Shown here in pieces: positions 1-10,402 of a DNA stretch of 64,000 nt (positions are counted from its first letter, which is position 1; each line of letters opens with the position of its first letter). This DNA comes from Sipunculus nudus. Its lineage: Eukaryota > Annelida > Sipuncula > Golfingiida > Sipunculidae. The stretch covers positions 68,720,676 through 68,784,675 of the forward strand of contig CM049316.1 in assembly GCA_026874595.1 (NCBI GenBank), given 5' to 3'. A model generated the notes under the pieces. The model made no database searches. It was not told where the DNA came from and saw only the letters and a list, made by a program, of their open reading frames with translations. A program made the position numbers and the translations under genes.

Positions 1-80
1 ACAGGTCACTCAGTACAAACAGGTGGGGTCCAGACATCACCATGGCAACTTACCTGGCTCTGAGGGGGTGTCTAGACAAT

Positions 81-100
81 GTGTCTAGACGTCTAGACAC
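81..100. repeat. 20-bp perfect palindrome in a TCTAGA cluster
   Basis: GTGTCTAGACGTCTAGACAC equals its own reverse complement. Related TCTAGA/GTCTAGAC palindromes lie beside it (70-76) and in the same place of the sister copies at 11228-11270 and 18489-18545. It marks the junction between the unique body and the satellite array of family 1. Confidence 0.8.
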
Positions 101-249
101 AATGTTTAGATGCAGAATTCCCAGATTATTGTAATTATATCTTTCAACTGTTTGAAAAAACTTTGTTTGCATTTTAAGGGAATTGGGTTTATCATCAGGT
201 CACATGTGAACTGCTGCGCCCTAATTTTTGGTTGACCTCTGACCTTTCC

Positions 250-1990
250 TCGCTGCCCAGTGTCCGTTTGTGCATCTGCTTCCAAACATGAACCGGCATA
301 TCTCCGGAACCGTTTGACCGATCAGGCTAAAAATTTTGCACAAATGTAGCCCTTTGATAGCTTTATAACGTACAGTAAAAATGGTGGTGCCACCTGCAAC
401 CATTTTTGCACAGCGTCTATCTGTTAATCTGGGTTGGGATAATATCACTCATATCTCAGCAGTGGTTTGACTGATCCACCTGAAATTTTGCAGGTTTATA
501 CATCCTGGACAGCTTTCTCGATTTTATGACAGGTGGCGCCACATTCATTCACGTTTACGCTGCATACATCCAAGCTCATATCTCAGGAACCGTTTGACCG
601 ATTGGGCCAAAATTTTGCATGTGTATAGATCTCACATGGTTCTTTATCATACACAACACTGGTGGTGCCACCTGCAATTATTAATGCACAGTGTCCATCT
701 GTTTGTCTGTCGTGGGATAAAATCACTCATATCTCAGCAGTGGTTTGACATATCTGCCTAAAATTTTGCAAATTTATACATCGTGGACAGCTTTCTTGAT
801 TTTATGACAGGTGGCACCACCTACATTTGTGTTTATGCTGCAGACATCCAAGGTCATATCTCAGGAACCAATTGACCGATTTGGCCAAATTTTTGCATGT
901 GTATAGATCTCACATAGCTCTTCATTATAGGCAAAACTGGTGGCGCCACCTGCAATCATTAATGCACAGCCTCCATCTGTTCATCTGCCTAGGGAAAAAA
1001 TTACTCATATATCGGCAGTGGTTTAACTTATCCACCTGAAATTTTGCAGGTTTATACATCATGGACAGGTTTCTCAATTTTATGACAGGTGGCGCCACCT
1101 ACAATTATGTTTACTCTGCAGACATCCAAGCTCACATCTCGGGAACCGTTTGACGAATTGGGCCAAAATTTTGCATGTGCATAGATCTCACATAGCTCTT
1201 CATCATAGGCAAAACTGGTGGCGCCACCTGCAACCATTTTTGCACAGCCTCCATCTGTTCATCTCCCTTGGGATGATATCACTCATCTCAGCAGTGGTTT
1301 GACTTTTCCACCTGAAATTTTGCAGGTTTATACATCCTGGACAGCTTTCTCGATTTTATTACAGGTGGTGCCACCTACATTCACATTTACTCTGCAGACA
1401 TCCAAGCTCATATCTCTGGAACAGTTTGACCGATTGGGCCAAAATTTTGCGTGTGTATAGATCTAACATAGCTCGTCATCATAGGCAAAACTGGTGGTGC
1501 CACCTGCAACCATTTTTGCACAGTGTCTGTCTGTTCATCTGCCTTGAAATGATATCACTCATATCTCAGCAGTGGTTTGACTTTTCCACCTGAAATTTTG
1601 CAGGTTTATACATCATGGACAGCTTACTTGATTTTATGACAGGTGGCGCCACCTACATTCATGTTACTCTGCAGACATCCAAGCTCATATCTTGGGAACT
1701 GTTTGACTGATTGGGCCAAAATTTTGCATGTGTATAGATCTCACATAGCTCTTCATCATAGGCAAAACTGGTGGCGCCACGTGCAACCATTTGTGCACAG
1801 CATCCATCTATTCATCTGCCTTGGGATAAAATCACTCATATCTCAGCAGTGGTTTGAGTTATCCTCCTTAAATTTTGCAGGTTTATACATCCTGGACAAT
1901 TATCTCGATTTTATGACAGGTGACACCACCTACATTCACCTCACTCTATTCCCCTTGCCATTTAATCCATGCCTGACTTTACCCATCCTA
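250..1990 (+). repeat. Satellite array, ~278-bp dimers with GGTGGCGCCACC palindrome
   Basis: The motif gacaggtggCgccacctac recurs near 531, 809, 1087, 1363, 1641 and 1918, a spacing of 276-278 bp. Half-way between lies a diverged partner, aaaactggtggcgccacctgc (for example 939 and 1217). Both halves share catatctc...tttgac...aaaattttgca...tatacatc, so the true unit is ~139 bp and the array is a dimeric higher-order repeat. The 12-bp core GGTGGCGCCACC is a perfect palindrome, so short open frames on both strands here (many starting MAPP or MVAGG) are repeat artefacts and not genes. Confidence 0.9.
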
Positions 1991-2208
1991 CCCTGATTTC
2001 TGCGGATACACACTCGCTTGTCAACTACCCATATTCTAGTTTTATAATGTCCTAGTCTGAAACTTACAGGTCCGAAACGTCCATTTTGCTGAAATCATAA
2101 TGACTAAGGTTGATATGCAGGAGAGAATCAATATTAAATTTTAAAAGTAAACATCCATTCATACTCCCAAACTTTGCACAGGTTCGCATTAGGCCTGTAG
2201 GCCTTGTT

Positions 2209-2869
2209 ATATGGCCAGGTGACTTTCATGAGACATTTTAACTGTGCATTAATATATCTGGCATAAGATAAATTGATACAGACACATTTCCTGGCCATCA
2301 TTTAAAGATTTAATAAACTTTGGCACACTGGTACATTAAAATATAGATATAAAGTGAAAAATTTCATAATAATCAGTTTCCTCAGAGTGAAAGTTGAGCT
2401 ACATTTTCACATGGATTGCCTCACAATTGTAGCTTATCATCTACAATATCTTCACAGATCTACCAAATTGGTGCAGCCATCTGCAGGGTCATTATTCTTC
2501 GTGATTTTCAGGATTATTTTGAGACAGACATGTCAGAATATCAGCCAAGGAATCATATAGTTTTACCAATGCAAATAAAGCCCTTAACCATTCCAGCAAA
2601 ATCTTAACAAAATTTGGCCAAAAGAGATGTGCGTGTTATGGTTGGGATTTCATTACTTTCAGTTCATAAAAAAATTTAGTAAAAATTGATACAAAATCCC
2701 AATAACTTGATGATGCATGCATGGATTGCCTTGAAATTTGCCTTGCATGTGGATCTTAGACAGCTAAGAGGCCAGGGATGCCACCTGTTTTTTTTTAGAA
2801 TATGGGCAAAATTAATGTGTACTTCAATAATTTGACAACTTGACGTCTTTTACTGTTTTTCATTTCCAG
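2209..2869 (+). other. Intron sequence before the first visible CYLD exon
   Basis: AT-rich, with no coding signal and no recognised repeat apart from short weak similarity to the surrounding element bodies. It ends in the polypyrimidine-like tract and acceptor tttcatttccag at 2858-2869. Confidence 0.5.
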
Positions 2870-2978
2870 AAACCATCAGTTTTGATTCTTCAGATGCCTC
2901 GTTCAGGGAGCAGATTCAAGATGTTTAAGCGCATTATCTGCAGTTTGACACTGGATATAACTGACATGCTAAAAAAAG
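2870..2978 (+). CDS. CYLD: CYLD-like deubiquitinase copy 1, exon a (partial gene)
   Basis: First visible exon of a CYLD-type ubiquitin carboxyl-terminal hydrolase, the cysteine protease that trims Lys63- and Met1-linked ubiquitin chains and restrains NF-kB signalling (family knowledge). It encodes 36 codons plus one base. KPSVLILQMPRSGSRFK followed by MFK and LTLDITDML matches the CYLD USP strand known in vertebrates as PSCLIIQMPRFG...LNITDLL. The acceptor is tttccag, the donor is G|gtaatt, it starts in phase 0 and ends in phase 1, which fits the next exon. The N-terminal half, including the CAP-Gly domains and catalytic Cys, must lie left of the window, so this copy's catalytic competence cannot be judged here. 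Confidence 0.9.
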
Positions 2979-3079
2979 GTAATTATTTCCTTGTCAATTC
3001 TGATTTCTTCCTGTTCAGCACCATAAATACTACTTTTCCTGCAGGCACATATTAGGAAAAATACAGAATGTGTCTACTG

Positions 3080-4022
3080 TACAATAATAGATAGCTGTAA
3101 TTTTAGCTCTGCTAACTAAATGTCATCTGAGCAATAACATCAAACAATGGTCCTTTGTCAATTGCCTGTCTGACCAGACATCCATTAACAAGGCATGTTT
3201 TGAAACCTTTTGACCCATGAATCCAAAATTCTACATACAGATTTACCAAAGTTTTCCCACCAAACTTCAACTTTGTTCCTTTGCTTTATTAAGAGAAAAC
3301 CACAATTTTCCATTAAACACTTATACACTTCATGACTGCACACCATAAAAACCACAGGTGTTGTTTGTTCATATTAGACATAACCATTTCTGCATATATT
3401 TTTTATGTACATGCAAGAAATTAGGTCAATATAAATAATATTGTTGAACTTATAAGCCCAAACATAAGGCACTTTGTCAAAAATCAGGAAAATTATTTAC
3501 ATACTTGCTTGATAATTGTTGAAACTAGAGAGCCTATTACAACAATATAACTTTAATTTAGTTTTAATTGTATACCAGATATTAGATCAAATGTAAAAAA
3601 ATTAAGTTTTTAGCCTAAATATAAAATTATTACCTTAGATATTGGATACCTTTGGCTGTGACACATTTTAAGTTCAGCTGACTGTAAGTCATCTGAGCTT
3701 AAGCAATCACTCTTTGTCCGTCGTCCTTCCGGCCATCTGGCCGTCTGTCCGTTAACAGGGCTCAAATCGCAACCGCTGGACCTAGAATCTTCTTACTTAA
3801 CATCCAGAGGGGTCCATGAAAAATCTCCTTGGAAACCTGAAATTAGGTCTCTGTTACCCATATTCTTCCAGCTATGGGGCGAAGTACCCCAAAGAATAAT
3901 GGAAAATTTCATACAAAAGTCAAGTATCTGAACAACTAATGCATGGATGGCCATGATCTTTTGCATGAATATTGATCATGGGGTATTTCATCAGTTTCTG
4001 AAGACTTGTGGTGCCACCTGTA
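3080..4022 (+). repeat. Family 3 element fragments
   Basis: Two diverged family 3 segments. The first (about 3100-3640) has gctctgctaactaaatgtcatctgagc and the body text on tacatgcaagaaattaggtc. The second starts at about 3669 with tcagctgactgtaagtcatctgagc followed by a GTCCGTCGTCC-rich stretch and the body gacctagaatcttcttactt. It is interrupted by the family 1 5' end at 4023. Confidence 0.6.
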
Positions 4023-5393
4023 TTTTTAGCAAACCTGTGAGCTTATGCTATGGTGTGGCGTCGTCCGTCGTTCGTCATCTGTACGTTAACCTATACTATC
4101 TTGAAAACGGCAAGAGTTAGCATCATGAAATTTTATTAAAAAAATTAGTCATCTAAAAAACTCAATTGGAGTTTGTTCATTTTTTGGCTATTGCATTTTC
4201 TTAGATTTTATAGGGAAAAAGCTAAAAAAGCTTTAAAAATCTTCTTCTCTGAAACTGTTCAGCCAAATTGTCCAATATTTCAGAGAAATGATTCTTTGAA
4301 CAATCTCTCTCAAGTTTGTTCGAATGGTTTAATTTCAGTGATTTTTGGCCAAGTTACAGGAAGTTGAACTTAGTCATCTGTCTAAAAAAGCATACTAAAT
4401 TTACAATCTCAGAAATGGCTACAGCTATCATCACCAAATTTTATGCCAATGTTGGTCACATGAGTCATATCTGAAATTGAGGTATTGGTGGCGCTACCTA
4501 TATCGGCCTTTTTTGTATGGGGGTCATCAGTGCTCCTATCATACTGACTGCTACAAAAAATTCTTCTCTGAAACCATTTGGCCAAATTGTTTAATATCGC
4601 AAAGAAATAATCCTAGGGTAGTGCTTTCTGAATTTTGTTCAAATGGTCTCAGTTCAATGACTTTTGGCTGAGTTATGGGAAGCTGAATTTAGTCATATGC
4701 CATAACAGCCCATTTTAGCTTAGTGGCTACAAAGAACTTCTCAAAAACCATTGGGCGAAATTCTTAAATCTCGCACATAAATTATCCTTAGATGTTGATA
4801 ATTCAAGTTTGTTCAAATGGTTTTGGTTCAGTAAATTTTGGCTGAGTTATGGGAAGCTTAGCTTAGCCATATTGCTGTATTTTCCCAAATGAGTTATAAA
4901 CCTGCAAAACGTTTTTTGACTAACGCCACTGAGGCCAATTTGTTTAATATTTTACAGGAATAATCCCCTGAATAATTCTTATAATAATTGTCTTTTATGG
5001 TTCAAACGAATGAATTTTGGCAGAATTATAAAGATTGAATTGAGTCATTTTACCATATATGTTAGCTGTGTGAAGCAGATAATCTAGCCTGGCACCAATT
5101 TATCAGCATCCGTTACATTGTGCCGCTAGACATTTAGATTTTAGGTTATCTATTGTTAATATTGACAAGAATATTTTTTTAAAAGCTTTTAAAAAATATC
5201 AATTTATGATTTTTGATATTCCTCATGCCAGGCAATGTTAACAATCACAGGTATACATCTCTCTGTGGGTGTATAAAGATGGCTGTACATGGATTATAAA
5301 TAAATTGTATCCATACTCAACTTTATTCAAGATTTTGCCATCAGTGAGATGTATCTGTATTATAATTTTGCATTCAATATGGATCTGTAGTAA
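4023..5393 (+). mobile_element. Family 1 element, 5' fragment
   Basis: Starts tttttagcaaacctgtgagc, a one-base variant of the family 1 5' end, followed by the CGTCGTCC-rich stretch and the AT-rich body (gaaactgttcagccaaattgtccaatatttcacag). It has no 3' terminus of its own; a second 5' end begins at 5394, so it is either truncated or a host for the next copy. The weak open frames inside lack any recognised domain. Confidence 0.6.
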
Positions 5394-6226
5394 TTTTTAG
5401 CGAACCTGTGAGCTAATGCAATGGTTTGGCATCGTCTGTCGTTGTCATTAACCCATACTATTTCGAAAACATCTGGACCTAGTATCATGAAATTTAATGC
5501 AAAAAATTAGCCATCTGAAAGACTGCTTTCTTAGATTTCATAGAGAAAAAGGTAAAATACTTTAAAAATCTTCTCCTTCGAAACAGTAAGGCCAAATTGT
5601 TCAATATTTCACAGAAATAATCATTTTTAATATCTCTCTCAACTTTGTTGGAATGGTTCAAGTTTGGTGAATTTTGGCTGAGTTACAGGAAGTTAAACTT
5701 AGCTAACTGTCCAAAAAAGCATACTAAAATTACAATCTCAGAAACAGCCGGAGCTATCATCACCAAATTTTATGCCAGTGATGGTCACATGAGTCACATA
5801 TGAAATTCAGGTATTGGTGGCGCCACCTGCATTGACCTTTTTTTGTACAGGGGTCATTGGTCTTCTGTACATTAATCCATAATTTCTCAGGAATAGTAGG
5901 AGCTACCATCCCTAGATTTAATGCAATAATCTGTCATATATCAAATGTTGTGGGTTTCAGCTTATTTTTTGCTATCTCCATTTACTTAGATTTTATAGGG
6001 AAAAAGCTGAAAAACCTTTAAAAGTCTTCTTCTTGTAAACGGTCCAGCCAAATTGTTCAATATTTTACAAAAATGATCCCAGAGGCAAGCCCTCTCAAGT
6101 TTGTTCAAAAGGTTTGCATTTGATGATTTTTAGTGGTGTTACACAAATTTGAACAGTCATTTGGCCAATTAAGCATACTGACATAGTAATCTCAGAAATG
6201 ACAGAAGCTATCATTACCAAGTATTG

Positions 6227-6478
6227 TGCAAATGTTGGTCACAAATGTTGCAGATTTTGTGGTGCCACCTACATTGACCTGTTTTTCATGGGCAAAAACC
6301 TCATTATTTTAGCCTCTTTCAGCTTAAATGTTTATGATGAAACTGTCAGGTTGTGCAAATGTTGGTCACAAATGTTGCAGATTTTGTGGTGCCACCTACA
6401 TTGACCTGTTTTTCATGGGCAAAAACCTCATAATTTTAGCCTCTTTCAGCTTAAATGTTTATGATGAAACTGTCAGGT
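6227..6478 (+). repeat. 126-bp tandem duplication, two copies
   Basis: The segment from gtgcaaatgttggtcaca at 6227 is repeated from 6353 with only about one visible difference (cattatt versus cataatt). The near identity says the duplication is recent compared with the surrounding repeats. Confidence 0.85.
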
Positions 6479-6719
6479 TGAATTGTTCAATTTTTCAAAA
6501 GAATTATCCTAGGACATGGTTCTTTCAATCATATCAGAAAAGCTTAAGTTGGTCTTGTGGCCATTATTATGTCTATTTCAAACATAGGACTGCAAAGCTT
6601 GAAAAAAAAGCATTTTAGCTAAAGTCTTTCAGTATGTGTAAACAGATTTACCAACAGACCAAGATTGTTTTGGTATCTTTAAATAGGTTGAGAAACTGCC
6701 AACTGTTTCAGATTTGGCA

Positions 6720-7020
6720 ACAGATCAAGAGTTCATTCAGTGCAGCCAGATATAGGTCAAGAGTTCAATCAGTGCAGCTAAGCACAAGGCATGTGATCAC
6801 CTAATGGGTGACATGTGAACACCTCATGGCCACCATGTGATCACCTCATGGGTGTCATGCCCCTCAGGGCTGCATGTGGACTACCAACTGTGTCAGATTA
6901 TGCAACAGGTCAAGAGTTCACTCAGTGCAGCCAGGTAGAGGTCGAAAGTTCACTCAGTCTAGACAGGTGCAGGTCATGAGTTCACCTAGTGCTGTAGCCT
7001 GAGCCAGCTAGCAAATTTGT
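6720..7020 (+). repeat. Minisatellites within family 1
   Basis: Two short arrays. One has a ~32-bp unit built on catgtgatcacctcatggg (about 6788-6870). The other has a ~32-bp unit built on ggtcaagagttcactcagtg with agccaggtacaggtc (6725-6990). Both recur in sister copies at 33340-33620 and 36960-37350. Confidence 0.7.
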
Positions 7021-7488
7021 CACAGTTCACTCGGGGCAACTGCTTTTCTCAACTAAGCCTGGTCAGCCGCATGCATCAGGCTAAAGGTAAGTTTGACGTA
7101 TTGGTCTGATATTTTGACCTGTCTATGTGTCTTTGATGGCTTTCTCGTTCACAAGACAGGTGTCGCCACCTACAGTGACTTTTGCACAGTGTTTGTGCCT
7201 GCTTATTTCTACAGAGGAATTTGATATATCAGCCTGAAATTGGGCATATGTATAGTTCTCTGATAGCTTCGTTGTATACAAGACTGGTGGTGCCAGCTAC
7301 AATCATTTTTGTGTTGTGTGCACCCATGCCAGAATTTCAGCAGTGATGTATGTGTAATTGTTTCATATTCAGAATGTTTAGTACTTGCATTATTCATATA
7401 CATGAGAAGTAATGGTCCAGCATTGAAGCATTATACCTGGTGTATTTCCCAATGCACAGGTTCGCACTAGGCCCATAGGCCTTGTTAA

Positions 7489-9340
7489 TTTTTATGCCCC
7501 CGCCACAAAGTGGCCGGGGCATATAGTTTTACCCATGTCCGTCATTCCGTCCTTCCGAAATCAAACAGTTGTACAGACTTTTTTTGGCAATGCCTGCAGA
7601 TATTGGCCTGATTATTGGTGTATGGGCAGATATAGACTAGTTACAGATCTAGTTCACGTTTCGTCCCGGTTGACCTATTTTGACCGATTTACGGCTCCTA
7701 AACTTAGAAAATTTCATGAAAAATAGAAATTTCATGACAAATACACATGTACAGACTTTTTTTCCCAATGCCTGCAGATATTAGCCTGAGTTCGTGTTTT
7801 GTCCCGGTTGACCTTCTTTTGACCCCTTTATGGCTCCCTAAACTTAGAAAATTTCATGAAAAATAGAAATTTTCATGACAAATACACATGTATAGACTTT
7901 TTTCGCAATGTCTGCAGATATTTGCCTGATTTTTGGTGTGTGGGCAGATAATGACCAGTTACAGGTTGAGTTCGCGTTTTGTCCCAGTTGACCTACTTTT
8001 GACTGTTTTACGGCTCCTAAACTTAGAAAATTTCATGAAAAATATAAATTTTCATGACAAATACACATGTACAGACTTTTTTTCGCAGTGCCTGCAGATA
8101 TTGGCCTGATTTTTGTCTGTGGGCAGATAATGACCAGTTACAGATTGAGTTCACGTTTCATCCCAGTTGACCTTTTTTTGAACGTTTTACGCCTCCTTAA
8201 CTTAGAAAATTTCATGAAAAATAGAAATATTCATGACAGATACACATGTACGGTCTTTTTTTCGCAATGCCTGCAGGTATTGGCCTGATTTTTGGTGTGT
8301 GGGCAGATAATGACCAGTTACAGATCGAGTTCACGTTTTGTCCCAGTTGACCTACTTTTGACCATTTGACGGTGCTCTAACATAGAAAATTTCATGAAAA
8401 TTATGAAATTTCATGACAAATACACATGTACGGACTTTTTTCGCAATGCCTGCAGATATTGGCCTGATTTTTGGTGTGTGGGCAGATATTGACCAGTTAC
8501 AGATCGAGTTCGCGTTTCGTCCCAGTTGACCTACTTTTGATTGTTTTACGGCTCCTTAACATAGAAAATTTCATGTAAAACATAAATTTTCATGACAAAT
8601 ACACTTGTACAGACTTTTCTTCGCAATACCTGCAGATATTGGCCTGATTTTTGGTGTGTAGGCAGATAATGACCAGTTACAGATCAAGTTCAAGTTTTGT
8701 CCCAGTTGACCTACTTTTGACCATTTGACGGTGCTCTAACATAGAAAATTTCATAAAAAAGTGCACATGTATGGACTTTTTTCGCAGTGCCTGAAGATAC
8801 GGGCCTGATTTTTTGGTGTGTAGGCAGATAATGACCAGTTACAGATCGAGTTCTTGTTTTGTCCCAGTTGACCTACTTTTGACCATTTGACTGCTCCTGA
8901 ACATAGAAAGTTTCATGAAAAATAGAAATTTTCATAACAAATGCATATGTACTGATTTTTGTCCTCAATGCCTGCAGATACCACCCTGATTTTTTATGTG
9001 TTGGCAGATAATGACAGTTACAGATTGAGTTCCCGTTTCATCCCGGTTGACCTACTTTTGATTGTTTTACGGCTCCTAAACATAGAAAATTTCATGAAAG
9101 ACAGAAATTTTTATGGAAAATGCAATTGTATGGACTTTTTTTCACAATGCCTGCATATACTGGCATGATTTTTGGTGTGTTGCTTGATAATGACCCGTTA
9201 CAGATCGAGTTTGCATTTTGCCCTTGTTGACCTACTTTTGACCATACGACACCTCCTGAACTTAAAAAATTTTTCAAAATTTTACAAATGTTTCTTATTT
9301 GCCCCAGGCGGGGGCATTCGTGTCGTTCGGACACATCTAG
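7489..9340 (+). mobile_element. Family 4 Helitron-like non-autonomous element
   Basis: A complete 1.85-kb element. Its 5' end is TTTTTATGCCCCCGCC, with an internal hairpin GCCCC-c-GCCAC-aaa-GTGGC-c-GGGGC. Its 3' end has GGCGGGGGCAT (9307-9317), the exact inverse of ATGCCCCCGCC (7494-7504), then a hairpin GTGTC-gttcg-GACAC (9320-9334) and CTAG at 9337-9340. A 3' hairpin followed closely by CTRR and a T-rich flank is the hallmark of Helitron rolling-circle elements (established). The interior is a tandem array and encodes no protein, so it would need enzymes from elsewhere. It lies two bases after the end of a family 1 copy. Confidence 0.75.
7545..9295 (+). repeat. ~180-bp tandem array, about ten copies
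   Basis: Anchor cctgcagata occurs near 7592, 7770, 7911, 8091, 8270, 8449, 8629, 8790, 8971 and 9150. Spacing is 178-181 bp except for shortened units of about 141 and 161 bp. Each unit contains cagactttttttcgcaatgc, gatttttggtgtgtgggcag and gttgacctacttttgacc. Short open frames here are array artefacts. Confidence 0.9.
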
Positions 9341-9650
9341 TTTTTCTCTGTTTTTTTAGACCTTTAAAGATGCGTTCCTCTATTTACAGGGCAAAAATTG
9401 TAACCACTAGATCTTTTATCTTGACAGGCAGGGAGGTCCATGAAAAGTCTCTTAGGAAACCTTAAATTAGGTCTCTGTTCCCCAAAACCTCTGAGCTATG
9501 GGGCTTCAAAGTACCTCCCTGATTAATGGAAAAATTGTTATGAAAGAACAAGTATCTGAACAACTAATGCATTGATCACCATGATTCCTTGCAAAGATAT
9601 TGATCAAGGAGTGTTTCATCAGTTTCTACAGACTGGTGGTGCCACCTGTA
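9341..9650 (+). repeat. Family 3-related body fragment
   Basis: The stretch tttttagacctttaaagatg, then gtccatgaaaagtctc and aaattaggtctctgttccc, matches 13297-13450 and 35292-35440. It is the piece that repeatedly follows family 1 3' ends. Confidence 0.55.
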
Positions 9651-10386
9651 TTTTTAGGGAACCTGTGACCTTATGCGATGGTGCGTCGTAGCACGTTGTG
9701 CATCATTTGTACGTTAACCATAGCTAACTCATAAAATGGCAGGAGCTAGCATCACTAAATTTTTTGGAAATGATCAATCATCTGAAAAACTCTATCAGAT
9801 TTTGTTTATTTTTTTCTAACTGCATTTTTTTAGATTTTATCTTCCTGTATCTTCCTTTATGAGTTGTAAACCTGCAAAATGGTTTTTGACTGACGCCACT
9901 AAGCCAGTTTGTTTAATATTTTACAGGAATAATCCCCACAATAATTCTTATAATAATTGTCTGAAATAGTTCCACATGAATCATTTTTGATGAAGTAGCC
10001 TGAAATAGGGCATATATATACATATTGGGTAGCTTCATAGTGTACAAGACTGGTGTCGCCACTTAAATAAATTTTCGCAGAGTGTATGCCCCTGCTTATT
10101 TTGCAGGAGGGGTTTGACATATCATTCTGACATTAGGCATATGTATGTATCTCTTCTTTGTATACAAGACTGGTGGTGCCAGCTACAAGCATTTTTGTGT
10201 TGTGTGCACCCATGCCAGAATTTCAGCAGTGATGTTTGTGTAATTGTTTCTTGTTCAAAGTGTTAATTATATGCATTGTTCATATACATGTTACACATGT
10301 TCTTGAAAAGTAATGGTCCAGCATTGAAGCATTATACCTGGTGTAATCCCATTGCACAGGTTGGCATTAAGCCTGTAGGCCTTGTT
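9651..10386 (+). mobile_element. Family 1 element, internally deleted
   Basis: Begins tttttagggaacctgtgacc (mutated end) and ends cacaggttggcattaagcct plus gtaggccttgtt. Only 736 bp: most of the body and all satellite are missing. It retains the conserved gccagctacaagcatttttgtgttgtg segment (10188-10210), another unfilled family 2 site. Confidence 0.65.
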
Positions 10387-10402
10387 TAATTTTTTTTTAC
10401 AA

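Larger units (their letters stand above)
1..2208 (+). mobile_element. Family 1 rolling-circle-like element, 3' part
   Basis: This is the right-hand part of a non-autonomous element whose 5' end lies before the window. It begins in the block starting ggtcactcagtacaaacagg, which recurs at 11149 and 18419, passes a TCTAGA palindrome cluster, then runs through a ~278-bp satellite. It ends in the family signature: CACAGGTTCGC at 2177-2187, AGGCCTGTAGGCCT at 2191-2204, then CTTGTT. The terminal 11-mer is the inverted complement of GCGAACCTGTG found at the 5' ends of complete copies (for example 10409-10419). Subterminal inverted repeats, an internal satellite and a 3' hairpin fit Helentron/Helitron-derived non-autonomous elements; that class assignment is inference. 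No protein is encoded. It sits upstream of the first visible CYLD exon, presumably in an intron. Confidence 0.7.
5394..7486 (+). mobile_element. Family 1 element without the long satellite
   Basis: Begins TTTTTAGCGAACCTGTG at 5394 and ends CACAGGTTCGC at 7455-7465 plus the (mutated) AGGCCCATAGGCCT hairpin and CTTGTT. In place of the 278-bp satellite it carries a recent 126-bp duplication and two short minisatellites. Near 7290-7320 it holds the unfilled site caatcatttttgtgttgtg, into which family 2 has inserted in sister copies. Confidence 0.7.

Noticed and set aside
1643..1996. Open frames of 80-117 codons in the satellite (starting MAPP, MVAGG, MCLCC)
   Set aside because: They recur in every array because GGTGGCGCCACC reads open on both strands. 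They differ by repeat divergence only and have no protein signature.
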